Numbered from the stretch's first letter, positions 32,456 to 43,223 are shown. The stretch: DNA of 64,000 bases from Thermosipho melanesiensis BI429 (GCF_000016905.1 NC_009616.1:1240001-1304000); one strand, 5' to 3'. Program-made: numbers and translations. Notes: generated by a model from the letters alone, not told the origin.

Positions 32456-33651
32456 TTTTTTTTACTTGCTATTGATGCAATACCTGGCAATTCTTTTCCT
32501 TCAAGAAATTCTAGTGAAGCACCTCCACCTGTTGATACGTGTGAAACTTTATTTTTTAGATTGAATTTTGCAATTGCTGCTGCACTATCTCCACCACCGA
32601 TAACTGTAGTTGCACCCTTTTCAGTTTCAGCGGCTATTGAAATAGCTACTTCTTTTGTTCCAGTTTCAAAGTCTTCTATTTCAAATACACCCATAGGTCC
32701 ATTCCAAACTATGGTTTTTGCCCCGGATATTTTTTCTTTGAAAAGTTTGATTGATTCTGGCCCTATATCAAGTCCCATCCAACCTTCTGGTATGCCATCA
32801 TTAATTCTAAATGTTTTTGTTTCAACACCACTTTCAATTTTTTGAGCACATACTGCATCTACTGGAAGAACAAACTCCACGCCTTTTTCCTTTGCTTCTT
32901 CTAATATTCTCTTTGCAAGGTCTAACTTGTCTTCTTCTACTAATGATGAACCAACATTTTTACCAAGTGCTTTTAGAAATGTAAACATCATAGCACCACC
33001 AATAAGTATTTTATCTGCTTTATTTAGTAAATTTGTAATTACTCCTATCTTGTCGGAAACCTTTGCCCCACCTAATATAACAACATATGGTTTTTCAGGA
33101 TTTAAAGTGGCTTTTGAAAGAAATTTTATTTCTTTTTCCATTAAAAACCCAGCTACACTGGGGATGTATTGGGATATTCCTACATTACTTGCATGAGCTC
33201 TATGAGCTGTACCGAATGCATCGTTTACGTGAATGTCTGCAAGATCGGCCCATTTTTTTGCAAGTTCAGGATCGTTTTTTGTTTCTCCCTTATCAAACCT
33301 CGTATTTTCTAAAAGAATTACATCTCCAGGTTTTGCATTGTCAATGGCCATTTTAACTTCTTCACCATATAGTTCTGGGACAAATGTAACTTGTTTACCT
33401 AAAAGTTCACTTAATCTTTCGGAAACTGGTTTTAATGAAAATTCAGGTTTTCTTTCACCTTTTGGCCTTCCTAAGTGAGAGAGAAGTATTACAACAGCAT
33501 TATTTTCAATTGCGTATTTTATAGTAGGGAGAGCTTCAACAATTCTTGTATCATCTGTAATTTTTCCATCTTTTAATGGCACGTTAAAATCAACTCTCAT
33601 GATAACCTTTTTATTTTTTATATCTATGTCTCTAATCGTTAATTTTTCCAT
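32443..33651 (-). CDS. pgk: Phosphoglycerate kinase
   Basis: 402 residues. It has [29 protein letters not shown], the substrate [33 protein letters not shown] and the nucleotide loop GGGDSAAAI, and makes ATP from 1,3-bisphosphoglycerate. ATG follows AAAGGAGGGAAATT. The C-terminal KKKIEN is encoded by the slippery A10 run, and ribosomes that slip continue into the TIM domain. Confidence 0.95.
32454..32463 (-). other. Probable -1 frameshift (slippery A10) site joining pgk to tpi
   Basis: The minus strand has ten consecutive As. The pgk frame reads A-S-K-K-K-I-E-N-stop; after slipping back one base on A-AAA-AAA the frame reads [15 protein letters not shown]. Transcriptional slippage on the same run is an alternative. 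Confidence 0.8.
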
Positions 33652-33671
33652 GTAATTTCCCTCCTTTTTAA

Positions 33672-33697
33672 TAATGGGGGCAAAAAAGCCCCCATTA
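33672..33697. other. Stable hairpin between gap and pgk
   Basis: A perfect 10-bp stem (TAATGGGGGC / GCCCCCATTA) with a six-base A/T loop. On the gene strand it is followed by AAAAAGGAGG, so it lacks the U tract of a terminator; the U tract is on the plus strand. It may stabilise or process the gap mRNA, or end antisense transcripts. Confidence 0.6.
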
Positions 33698-33718
33698 ATT
33701 TTTTTTATTTATGAAATG

Positions 33719-34756
<1,038 letters not shown>

Positions 34757-34810
34757 TTACTATCTTTTTTTAACAATCATTCATCAAATTTGATAAAGAT
34801 TTTGTTACAA

Positions 34811-35524
34811 TTAGTATAAAAACTCTATAGTGTGAATATTATCTGTTCTAATAAACATTACTCCTATAGCTGTTTCTATCAAAAAGCTATTTGACTCAAA
34901 CTTAAGTATTTTTGAATAGATTTTTGCCCCATCTTTTAAAATAAAAACAGTTGAATACTTTGTATTTTCTGGATAGACGACCAATTTTATTAAATTTGTT
35001 GGAATGGATATAATTCCTCTTTCAACTGTGAAAGTAATTACATCTCCAAGTCTGGACGAAAAGTTAGCACTAAATGTTCCATTGTTTTTTAATGTTATTT
35101 TTAATTTATCTGTTTTCCCTGGAATTATAGATGTTGTTTGTTTGTTTGCTAATGGTTTTTCCGTTTCGGCAAAGTTTGAGTACTTAATTGCATTTCTACT
35201 TGAAAAAACAAAAGTACCGTTATCTGGTAATAATACAGTTCCAGAGTTTCCATCAAATTTAGTTAATTTGCCTGGAATGTTAATCCATTCATTTTCGTTA
35301 GGTTCTATCCATATACCAACAATTGGTGTTGCTGTTTCATCAAAATAAATTTCTTTTACCAAATCAGTGTATGAGACAATTTGTCCTACTATTGATTTTA
35401 TGCTTATTATGTTTGAATTAACAGTTTGAATTTCTCCTTTTATTTGACTTCCATCCTTTAGTACAATTGTCTCAGAAAAGGAAACAGTTGTTAGAATTAA
35501 TAATAGAAAAAGGAATTTTTTCAT
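34811..35524 (-). CDS. Exported protein of unknown function with KDGxxIKG-type beta motifs
   Basis: 237 residues with a signal peptide (KKFLFLLLILTTVSFSE). The mature part is predicted beta. Two similar blocks bracket it: IVLKDGSQIKGEIQTVNSN near the start and FILKDGAKIYSKILKFESN near the end, each followed by a hydrophobic I.TAIG/IVGQ strand, suggesting an internal duplication. It follows the outer-membrane protein gene by 12 nt on the same strand, so both are probably envelope proteins from one transcript. Confidence 0.6.
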   Translation of the reverse strand: MKKFLFLLLILTTVSFSETIVLKDGSQIKGEIQTVNSNIISIKSIVGQIVSYTDLVKEIYFDETATPIVGIWIEPNENEWINIPGKLTKFDGNSGTVLLPDNGTFVFSSRNAIKYSNFAETEKPLANKQTTSIIPGKTDKLKITLKNNGTFSANFSSRLGDVITFTVERGIISIPTNLIKLVVYPENTKYSTVFILKDGAKIYSKILKFESNSFLIETAIGVMFIRTDNIHTIEFLY

Positions 35525-35536
35525 CTTTTTTCCTCC

Positions 35537-36856
35537 TTACAAACTTAATTCGAAAAAAGCACTAATTTCAATTATATTTTTGTCCTTATCGGAAGGAGAA
35601 AAATACGGCAACTTATTTGCATCATCTGGTATTACTTTTTCAAGGACATTAAATATTTTTCCAAATTTTGACCTTATTCCCAAAGTAATTATATCAAAAT
35701 TTTTTACTATATTTAAATAAAAAAACACACATTTTTCCAGTTTACTTTCGTTTAATAGGTTAAAGTTTGGTTCAAAGGTATCTTTATCTGTCCAAGGATT
35801 TATAGGGGATTTTGTTCCTGACACAACCAATTCGACGGCGGTGTTAAATTTAATATTACCATTATATTCTGCAGCCACCATAAAAGCAATATTGTTTTCA
35901 CCATATTTATAGCCCACATATGTATCTTCATAGCTAATGGGATATCCATTTATTTCGAGTGTATTATAGTAAGTATATCCATAATAAAAAGCATTACTTG
36001 AGGTAGCTATGCTTGATGGTTGAAATGTATATTTTGTGGCTCCTGCGTGAAAAAGCTTTATTTTTAATTTGTTGTATTGAAAAACGGTTCCAAAAGACCA
36101 AGCCATTTTATCTACAGTATCGTTTTGCGGGTTAAAAAATCTATTTGCGTTAAAATCATCAATTAATATTTGTCCAAAGATTGTATATTTTTCTCCTTTG
36201 TAGTTACCAAAAAAGCCCATTAGACTATTATCGTTAAAGATATTTCCATAGAGGTTATTTACTCTGTAGTATTGAATAAAAAAATTTGGGAGTGGATTTG
36301 ATAGATATTCAAAATCGAAGATTCTGTTTACATATACTGCGGTTTCTTCAAAGCCAAATGTAAAGTTATTTAATTTAATTGCGTAATATTTGAGGTTTAT
36401 TCCTTTGTTAATTGTTTCGTTTGCTTTGTAAGAAGAAAGCATATACCTTGATTCATATAAAAATTTTTGATCTTCGTATTTTATTGAAATAATTGGTTTA
36501 GAATGGCCTAGGGAAGATATAAACAAAGAATAAGGTGAATTGATTATATCGTAATTCTTAAAATTTCCCATTTTAACTTCTATATTTTCTAAAGAGAGTA
36601 TTATTCCAGCATCTTGGAATTTTATATAGTAGTCTTTATAAAATTCATTGTAAAATGGAGGGTATTTTCCGTCATTTGAAAATTTCATGGATGCTATGAA
36701 TTTGAAATTATCCGATGTATATGAAATCTTTGGAATAAATGTGTTTGAAAAATATTTAGTGCCGTTGAATATGGTATTTTCATAAAATATCGAAAAATTC
36801 ACTGAAAATATGATAAGTGGTAAAATGGTAATTGCAAAGATAAATATTTTTTTCAT
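35537..36856 (-). CDS. Predicted outer-membrane beta-barrel protein
   Basis: 439 residues with a signal peptide, then alternating aromatic/polar beta strands throughout, many Asn, Tyr and Phe residues and no predicted helix; ends FFELSL. A stretch around SPYSLFISSLGHSKPIISI may resemble Wzi-like capsule-assembly barrels, but this is weak. It lies 11 nt after fliI on the minus strand. Confidence 0.6.
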   Translation of the reverse strand: MKKIFIFAITILPLIIFSVNFSIFYENTIFNGTKYFSNTFIPKISYTSDNFKFIASMKFSNDGKYPPFYNEFYKDYYIKFQDAGIILSLENIEVKMGNFKNYDIINSPYSLFISSLGHSKPIISIKYEDQKFLYESRYMLSSYKANETINKGINLKYYAIKLNNFTFGFEETAVYVNRIFDFEYLSNPLPNFFIQYYRVNNLYGNIFNDNSLMGFFGNYKGEKYTIFGQILIDDFNANRFFNPQNDTVDKMAWSFGTVFQYNKLKIKLFHAGATKYTFQPSSIATSSNAFYYGYTYYNTLEINGYPISYEDTYVGYKYGENNIAFMVAAEYNGNIKFNTAVELVVSGTKSPINPWTDKDTFEPNFNLLNESKLEKCVFFYLNIVKNFDIITLGIRSKFGKIFNVLEKVIPDDANKLPYFSPSDKDKNIIEISAFFELSL

Positions 36857-36867
36857 CTTAATTCCTC

Positions 36868-38172
36868 CTATATTTTTTTGGCTATTGAAATTAAGTATTG
36901 TACTGTATCATCAAAACTCATGCTTTCATCTATTGATTGTTTTAGAAATTTATTTATTTCATCAATTAATTCAATGGATTTATCTATTTTTGGATTTGTT
37001 CCTTTTTTATATGCACCAACATCGATTAAATCCTTTGCATCGTAATATGTTGCTATTAAGTCTTTAAGTTTCATAGCGGAAATTTTATGTTCTTTTGTTA
37101 CAATGTCGTTCATTAATCTACTCACACTCATTAATACGTCAATTGCAGGATAATGTGCTGATTCTGCAAGTTTTCTCGAAAGGATTATATGACCGTCTAC
37201 TATTCCTCTAACCGTATCTGAAATAGGCTCATTAAAGTCATCGGCTTCTACAAGAACAGTGTAAATACCTGTTATACTTCCTTTGTCAGAATTTCCAGCT
37301 CTTTCTAATATTTTTGGTAATCCAGCAAAAACACTTGGTGGATAACCTCTTGTTGTTGGCGGTTCACCGGTTGCAAGTCCCACTTCCCTTTGTGCCATAG
37401 CCCATCTGGTTAAAGAATCTACCATCAACAACACGTTGTATCCCTTATCTCTGAAATATTCTGCTATCGATGTTGCTGTTAAAAGTGCTTTTACTCTAAG
37501 TAAGGCAGGTTGGTCGGATGTAGAAACAACGACAATTGAACGTTTTAATCCTTCTTTTTTTAAGTCTTTTTCTATAAATTCCCTAACTTCTCTTCCTCTT
37601 TCACCAATTAGAGAAATTACGTTTATATCGGCAGAAGTATTTCTAGCTATCATACCAAGTAGCGTACTTTTTCCCACACCACTACCAGCAAAAATACCAA
37701 TTCTTTGACCGTATCCAAGAGTTAGAAAACCATCAATTGCCCTTATTCCAACTGAAATAGGCGTCGTTATTCTTTTTCTAATGAGCGGATTTGGTGCTTC
37801 TCGAACTATTGGAATTTTTTCTTTAGAAAGAATTTTCTTACCATCTAGAGGCCTTCCGAGAGCATCAACTACCCTACCCAAGAGTTCTTCGGATACAGGT
37901 ATACTTACATATTGGTTGGTTTTTATTACTTGACACCCTTTTTTTAAACCAGAAATATCTTCTAATGGCATTAATATAACGCCATTTTCGTTAAACCCTA
38001 CTACTTCTGCGTATGACTTTTTGTATTCTGTGATTATCTTACAAAGTTCTCCCAAAAAGGCATCTGGACCTTTTGATTCTATTGTGAGTCCCACTATTTT
38101 ACTGACTGCCCCTATTTTTTGATAAGGATTGTACTCGGATAATCTTTTTTTTAACAATTCCAGTCTATCCAT
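36868..38172 (-). CDS. fliI: Flagellar protein export ATPase FliI
   Basis: 434 residues, homologous to F1 beta subunits. Walker A is GIFAGSGVGKST (residues 160-170), Walker B lies in VLLMVDSLTRWAMAQRE, and GEPPTTRGYPPSVF is the family signature. It powers flagellar type III export with FliH, whose gene overlaps it by 8 nt. Only these two export genes are in this cluster. Confidence 0.93.
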   Translation of the reverse strand: MDRLELLKKRLSEYNPYQKIGAVSKIVGLTIESKGPDAFLGELCKIITEYKKSYAEVVGFNENGVILMPLEDISGLKKGCQVIKTNQYVSIPVSEELLGRVVDALGRPLDGKKILSKEKIPIVREAPNPLIRKRITTPISVGIRAIDGFLTLGYGQRIGIFAGSGVGKSTLLGMIARNTSADINVISLIGERGREVREFIEKDLKKEGLKRSIVVVSTSDQPALLRVKALLTATSIAEYFRDKGYNVLLMVDSLTRWAMAQREVGLATGEPPTTRGYPPSVFAGLPKILERAGNSDKGSITGIYTVLVEADDFNEPISDTVRGIVDGHIILSRKLAESAHYPAIDVLMSVSRLMNDIVTKEHKISAMKLKDLIATYYDAKDLIDVGAYKKGTNPKIDKSIELIDEINKFLKQSIDESMSFDDTVQYLISIAKKI

Positions 38173-38854
38173 TTTTTAAAACCTCATCTATGATTTCATT
38201 TATTAATTTCATTTGAAATTTTAAATCCGTGTTTATATTTCCCATTTCTGTTTCAGCTACAACACCATATTGAACATTTGAATCTTCTATTATTTCAATT
38301 CCTTTATTCCTTAAGTTTGATAAAATATCTTCATCTAGAAGTTTTAAATCATCGGGATTAATATATAGTTTTATTTTTTTCATTCCAATGATATGAGTTA
38401 GTATTTTATTTAATTTTCTTTTTGTAGTTTCTTCATCTATTTCTTTTTCTAGAAGTTTTGTAACTATTATTTTTGTGATTTCCAACAAATCGTTTTCAAT
38501 TTTTTTAGTTGTTTTATCTATAGTTTCTTCAAATTTTTTTGCTAAAAAGTTTATTCTTTCATTTAAGGTTTTTACCATGTTTTCTATACTTTGTTTCTGG
38601 GTTGTTATTAATTCTTCTTTTTCCTTTATCGCTTCTTTTTTTATATTTTCAGACTTTTGTTTAGCAATTTCAATAATTTCACTTGCTTTTTGTTTTGCCT
38701 GATTAATTATTTCATCTGCCTTTCTTTTGGCTTCTTCGATTATTCTTTTTTGTTCTTCTAAAATTTTTAAGTTATTTTCAGATGATTTTTCAATTTTTTT
38801 TTCGTTAATTGTTTGTGGGGTATCTATATATACATATCTTTTTTTTATTATCAT
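38165..38854 (-). CDS. fliH: Flagellar export regulator FliH
   Basis: 229 residues. A short N-terminal segment is followed by a long charged coiled coil (Lys/Glu/Gln-rich, about residues 25-125) and a C-terminal V-type ATPase subunit E-like domain. It binds and restrains FliI. ATG 38854 follows GAGGTGTTTAGT; a TTG 30 nt upstream is less likely. Identity is supported mostly by architecture and by overlap with fliI. Confidence 0.82.
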   Translation of the reverse strand: MIIKKRYVYIDTPQTINEKKIEKSSENNLKILEEQKRIIEEAKRKADEIINQAKQKASEIIEIAKQKSENIKKEAIKEKEELITTQKQSIENMVKTLNERINFLAKKFEETIDKTTKKIENDLLEITKIIVTKLLEKEIDEETTKRKLNKILTHIIGMKKIKLYINPDDLKLLDEDILSNLRNKGIEIIEDSNVQYGVVAETEMGNINTDLKFQMKLINEIIDEVLKNG

Positions 38855-38873
38855 ACTAAACACCTCTAATAAA

Positions 38874-38892
38874 AGGCTGGACAAGCCAGCCT
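38874..38892 (-). terminator. Weak terminator after ackA
   Basis: AGGCTGG / CCAGCCT (7 bp, 5-nt loop) directly after the ackA stop, with only TTTTATT as tail. fliH starts 20 nt later without visible promoter, so read-through is likely. Confidence 0.6.
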
Positions 38893-38893
38893 A

Positions 38894-40114
38894 TTAATAC
38901 TCAAGTTGTTTTAAACCTTTTTCTATAATTTCTTTTGTATCTCTTGCAATCATAAGTTCTTCGTTTGTTGGAACAACTAAAACTTTAACTTTAGAATCTG
39001 GAGTTGATATAATCCTTTCTTCACCTTTTACATTATTTTTTTCTTTATCTATTTTTATTCCTAGAAAGCTTAAATAGTTTACACAAATTTCTTCACGAGT
39101 AATTGGGGAATTTTCACCTACACCAGCAGTAAATGAGATTGCATCAACACCATTCATTGCTGCAGCATATGCTCCTATATATTTTGCTATTCTATATTCA
39201 TAAATGTCGAGAACTAACCTGCATAGAGGATCATTTTCAAGTGCTTTATCTTCAATATCTCTCATATCAGAACTAAAGTTTTTAGAGAGTCCTAAGACAC
39301 CGCTTTTTTTGTTTAGGATTGTGTATACTTCTTCTGCACTTAGTCCTTCTTTTTCCATTAAAAATGTCACAATAGAAGGATCGAGATCTCCTGAACGTGT
39401 TCCCATTACTAACCCTTCTAAAGGAGTGAATCCCATTGATGTATCAACGCTTTTTCCATTTTTTACAGCCGCAATTGATGCTCCATTTCCAAGGTGAACT
39501 GTTACAATTTTTGCTTTATTGTAATCTAATCCAAGTATTTCAGCTGTTCTTTTTGAAACGTATCTATGACTTGTTCCATGAAAACCATATCTTCTAATTT
39601 TATATTTTTCATAAAATTCGTATGGAATAGCGTAGAGGTATGCTTTTTCAGGCATCTTTGCGTGGAATGCGGTGTCAAAAACTCCAATATTTGGAACACC
39701 AGGTAGTAATTTCATAATTGCTTTTATTCCCATTAAATTTGGTGGATTGTGTAGTGGTGCAAGATAGGAAAATTCTTCAATTGCTTTAATTACTTCATCA
39801 TCAATTAGGACAGAACCAGAAAATTTTTCTCCACCGTGTACAACTCTGTGTCCAACTGCATCAATTTCTTTAAAGTCTTTTATTGCGCCTAGTTTTTCAT
39901 CTTTTAAAACTTCCAAAACAATTTTCAAAGCTTCATCGTGATTTGGCATAGGTTTTTCTACTATGAATTTTTCTCCGGCTTTTTTGTGAACAATTCTACT
40001 TCCAGGAATGCCTATTCTTTCAGCCAACCCTTTACATAGAACTTTTTCGTTATCCATATCCAAAAGTTGATACTTAATAGAAGAACTTCCACTGTTTACA
40101 ACAAGAACAATCAT
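38894..40114 (-). CDS. ackA: Acetate kinase
   Basis: 406 residues. Family motifs include VLVVNSGSSSIKYQLL at the start, HRVVHGGEKF, GVFDTAFH, RRYGFHGTSHRYV, VTVHLGNGAS and TRSGDLDPSI. It makes ATP and acetate from acetyl phosphate, the final energy step of fermentation. It follows fba by 22 nt, in line with a central-carbon operon. Confidence 0.96.
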   Translation of the reverse strand: MIVLVVNSGSSSIKYQLLDMDNEKVLCKGLAERIGIPGSRIVHKKAGEKFIVEKPMPNHDEALKIVLEVLKDEKLGAIKDFKEIDAVGHRVVHGGEKFSGSVLIDDEVIKAIEEFSYLAPLHNPPNLMGIKAIMKLLPGVPNIGVFDTAFHAKMPEKAYLYAIPYEFYEKYKIRRYGFHGTSHRYVSKRTAEILGLDYNKAKIVTVHLGNGASIAAVKNGKSVDTSMGFTPLEGLVMGTRSGDLDPSIVTFLMEKEGLSAEEVYTILNKKSGVLGLSKNFSSDMRDIEDKALENDPLCRLVLDIYEYRIAKYIGAYAAAMNGVDAISFTAGVGENSPITREEICVNYLSFLGIKIDKEKNNVKGEERIISTPDSKVKVLVVPTNEELMIARDTKEIIEKGLKQLEY

Positions 40115-40136
40115 CTTGATTCCTCCTTTTTGTTTT

Positions 40137-41072
40137 TTAAGCTTTACCAGCGGTGTTCAGGAATTCTAACCTTTCCATGACTACTTCTTTTACGAACTCC
40201 ATACCTTCTTTGAAATATTTTCGCGGATCGAATTCTTTTTCGTTTTCAGAAAGGTGTTTTCTAAGTCCGGCAAGGAATGCAATTCTTAGGTCTGTATCAG
40301 TATTTACTTTATTTATACCTAATTCCACGCATTTTTTGATGTCTTCTTGTGGTACACCTTTTGCTCCGCCTAAATTTGCTCCGTATTTTTCTGCAAGTTC
40401 AACAAATTTTGTTGGTACACTTGAAGCCCCGTGTAATACCAAAGGAATTTTTGTTAATTCTTTTACTCTTTTAAGTCTTTCAAAGTCGAGCTTTGCTTCT
40501 CCTTTAAATTTAAATGCACCGTGACTTGTTCCAATAGCTGGAGCGAGAAAGTCCACATTAGTTTCTTCAACAAAAATTTTTGCTTGTTGAGGGTCTACTA
40601 GAACATTTTCTTTTGCTACTACATTATCTTCAATGCCTGCTAATTGGCCAAGCTCTGCTTCAACAGAAACACCTGCAGCATGTGCCCATTTAACAACTTC
40701 TTTTGTTATTTCTAGGTTTTTTTCAAATTCTTCGTGTGAAGCATCTATCATGACGGATGAATATCCAGCTTTAATTGCAGCTGCTATATATTCGAGGTTT
40801 TTACCGTGGTCAAGATGTAATGCAACTGGAATATCTAGGCTTTCTGCATAATTTTTAACGGTTTCTGCAAAAAATCTTGCCCCTCTTAAGGGATTACCAT
40901 TTCCAGCATACTTAATAGCTCCTTCACTGGTTTCGATTATAATAGGAGCCTTTTTCTCGACGGCGCCTTGAAGAATTGCCATTAAAAATTCTAAGTTGTT
41001 GATGTTGAATGCGGGAACTGCGTAGTATTTTTTACTTGCATCTTCCAAAATTTCTTTGGTGTTTACGTACAT
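40137..41072 (-). CDS. fba: Class II fructose-bisphosphate aldolase
   Basis: 311 residues. Zinc ligands are in LHLDHGKN and LHGASSVP; VMIDASHEEFEKN and VEAELGQLAG are the family signatures. It cleaves fructose 1,6-bisphosphate. ATG 41072 is 9 nt after AAAGGAGG; an in-frame TTG at 41081 is inside that spacing. The RNase P RNA gene is just upstream on the same strand. Confidence 0.95.
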   Translation of the reverse strand: MYVNTKEILEDASKKYYAVPAFNINNLEFLMAILQGAVEKKAPIIIETSEGAIKYAGNGNPLRGARFFAETVKNYAESLDIPVALHLDHGKNLEYIAAAIKAGYSSVMIDASHEEFEKNLEITKEVVKWAHAAGVSVEAELGQLAGIEDNVVAKENVLVDPQQAKIFVEETNVDFLAPAIGTSHGAFKFKGEAKLDFERLKRVKELTKIPLVLHGASSVPTKFVELAEKYGANLGGAKGVPQEDIKKCVELGINKVNTDTDLRIAFLAGLRKHLSENEKEFDPRKYFKEGMEFVKEVVMERLEFLNTAGKA

Positions 41073-41118
41073 ATTATTCAACCTCCTTTAATCTATATAA
41101 GTAGTTATTTTTTTAATC

Positions 41119-41434
41119 GAGTGGAGCAGTAAGCCGGATTCTGTTTTTGGAGGCATCTATCTGGGGAATTTGTTACCAAATTCCTCAAGCGGTCTACCCG
41201 AGCTATAGGGCGGGCCACCCAAGCTCTGCTTGACCTTGCTCCAGGTAGGGGTTACCAAGCGTATGGATTACTCCATACCTGGTGAGCTCTTACCTCACCG
41301 TTCCACCCTTACCATTAAGGTGGTTTTCTTTTCTATGGCCCTATCCAGGGATCACTCCCTCCGGACGTTATCCGGTACCTTGCCCCTGGAGTCCGGACTT
41401 TCCTCGGCTTTAGCCGCGCCTCCTCGCTCCACTC
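41119..41434 (-). ncRNA. rnpB: RNase P RNA (bacterial type A)
   Basis: The outer P1 helix GCTCCACTC / GAGTGGAGC joins both ends. The minus strand carries the conserved GAGGAAAGTCCGGACTCC block near the 5' end and CAGAATCCGGCTTACTG near the 3' end, with a GC-rich, highly paired interior unlike its surroundings. About 316 nt, close to Thermotoga RNase P RNA. It provides the catalytic part of tRNA 5' maturation. Confidence 0.96.
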
Positions 41435-41459
41435 AATGTTATGAGAAAAAATAAAGTTA

Positions 41460-41468
41460 TGTTAAAAT
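41460..41468 (+). promoter_or_regulatory. Extended -10 promoter of the division gene cluster
   Basis: TGTTAAAAT ends 7 bp before the ATG at 41476, so the predicted transcript starts at or next to the start codon. The same element precedes tRNA-Pro. Confidence 0.55.
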
Positions 41469-41475
41469 ATCAGTG

Positions 41476-41955
41476 ATGTTTGACAGAAAAATTGTGTTTT
41501 TATGGATTATAACTTTTTTTATTATATTTATCTCTTTTTTCACTAATAACCAAAAAATTCATAAAAAAAATATTGATTATCCTCCTATGTTTATTTTACC
41601 ATATGAGGGTAATTTGTGGATAGTTTCTGAAAATGGTAAAATTATTGATGTGGTGGATGATTATAATGTTATTGTTACATTGCCTGTTTTTGTAATACCT
41701 GAGGATTATGTTGATTTTTTTAGTGGGACAATTAATGAAAAATTTTTGAAAAAAATACCGATAAAAGTTCCTAATTTTATTTTTGAGATAAATTTTGTTG
41801 AAAATTACATGGTTTTAAATAACAATTCTAAAGTATTTTTTAATGAATATTTTGATTTTCAAATGTATTTTGAAAAGCTGAAAATAGTGTATAAATATAT
41901 TGAACCTAACAAGATTTATTTTTTTTCAAATGACAAGTTAGTAAAGGTGAGGTGA
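41476..41955 (+). CDS. Short FtsQ/DivIB-like membrane protein
   Basis: 159 residues: a brief cytoplasmic N terminus (MFDRK), one membrane helix (IVFLWIITFFIIFISFF) and an extracytoplasmic domain of about 130 residues. Its place directly before ftsA and ftsZ is that of ftsQ, and the topology fits, but no POTRA domain can be read and it is much shorter than usual. No ribosome site precedes the ATG. Assignment rests on position and topology. Confidence 0.55.
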   Translation: MFDRKIVFLWIITFFIIFISFFTNNQKIHKKNIDYPPMFILPYEGNLWIVSENGKIIDVVDDYNVIVTLPVFVIPEDYVDFFSGTINEKFLKKIPIKVPNFIFEINFVENYMVLNNNSKVFFNEYFDFQMYFEKLKIVYKYIEPNKIYFFSNDKLVKVR

Positions 41956-41960
41956 AATCT

Positions 41961-43223
41961 ATGTCTAGATGGGAACCCATTACTTCAATAGATATTGGAA
42001 ATCATAGTATAAAAGGAGTTGTAGTTAATGATACAAATGAGGGTAAAGAAGTTGTGGCTTATTCAACAATAAAAGCTAAGGGAATAGAATCTGGGGATAT
42101 AAAGGATGCTAATGCACTTAATGAATCTATGGAAAATTTAATAGAAAATTTAGAAGAACAAGTTGGGAAAAATTTAAAAGATAATTTCTTAATCTCTTCA
42201 AGTATCGGAAATTTTAAATTTCAAGAAATTATTGAAGAATTAATATTAGTTGAGGGAGATAACGCTGTTACTGTTAACGAAAAACACGTAGAGGAACTAA
42301 GGGAAAATGTTTTAAAGACGGTTCTTGGTGATAGCAATAGTGTGTATCATTCATATATAAAGAAATATATCCTTGATGGAAATAAAATTGTTTTTAACCC
42401 TGTTAGTATGAATGCACGAAGGTTGGAAGGGGCATATTCATTTATTATAGGAGATAGTGTTCATAGGAGTAGTGTTGATTATGCAACAAGGAAAACCATA
42501 GGAGAAGCAGAATATTTTATATCGCCAGTTTCAGCTTCTGAAGCTGTTTTAACAAGTTCTGAAAAAGATAGTGGTGTTGTTCATGTTGATTTAGGTTATC
42601 ATACCACTGTAGTTACCGTATTTTTGAATAATGCTCCAATAAGATTTGAAAGATTATCTAAATCCATAAAACATGTTGTGTTTGATATTGCAAAGGTTTT
42701 AAAAACATCGGTAAATGAAGCGGAAAGATTGTTGAAGATTTATGGAGTAGCAGATTATAGAAATATTGAGCCTGGGATAATAGAATATAAAGCGCTTGAT
42801 AATAGGACTACTTTGGAAACGAGTAGAGAGCTTCTAGCTAGGATAATATATGCTAGATTAAGAGAAATCTTTTTGAATGTGAGGAAAGTTTATAGGAATG
42901 TAATATTTGATTACAGTGAATTTAGAGATTTGGGAATTCCTGGTGGAATAGTTTTAACAGGAGGCGGTGCGAAAATTTTAAAAATTACAGATGTTGCCTC
43001 AGATGTTTTGAAGAGTTCTGTCAGGGTTGGTTCTTTTGTGAATATTGAAGAATTTCAAATAGAAGAAAATGAACAAATTTTAACCGATCCTCAATTTGCA
43101 GCAGTATTTGGAAACATTCTTCAATATGAAAAGAAAGAAAATATTGAAATTTTCCAGAAAAAGTCTAGAAAAAATTCGTTTGGATTTGGTGAAATTCTTA
43201 GAAAATTGTTTAAGGGGGAATAA
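41961..43223 (+). CDS. ftsA: Cell division protein FtsA
   Basis: 420 residues of the actin/Hsp70 fold: phosphate-1 motif TSIDIGNHSIKGVV, phosphate-2 HVDLGYHTTVV, and adenosine motif IVLTGGGAKI. A C-terminal FGEILRKLFKGE could be the membrane-targeting amphipathic helix. It anchors FtsZ to the membrane. ATG 41961 is 6 nt after GAGGTGA. Confidence 0.93.
   Translation: MSRWEPITSIDIGNHSIKGVVVNDTNEGKEVVAYSTIKAKGIESGDIKDANALNESMENLIENLEEQVGKNLKDNFLISSSIGNFKFQEIIEELILVEGDNAVTVNEKHVEELRENVLKTVLGDSNSVYHSYIKKYILDGNKIVFNPVSMNARRLEGAYSFIIGDSVHRSSVDYATRKTIGEAEYFISPVSASEAVLTSSEKDSGVVHVDLGYHTTVVTVFLNNAPIRFERLSKSIKHVVFDIAKVLKTSVNEAERLLKIYGVADYRNIEPGIIEYKALDNRTTLETSRELLARIIYARLREIFLNVRKVYRNVIFDYSEFRDLGIPGGIVLTGGGAKILKITDVASDVLKSSVRVGSFVNIEEFQIEENEQILTDPQFAAVFGNILQYEKKENIEIFQKKSRKNSFGFGEILRKLFKGE

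Noticed and set aside
41103-41118. T run next to rnpB as its terminator
   Set aside because: On the rnpB strand the run reads as As, so it cannot be a U tract; the end of rnpB is probably made by processing.
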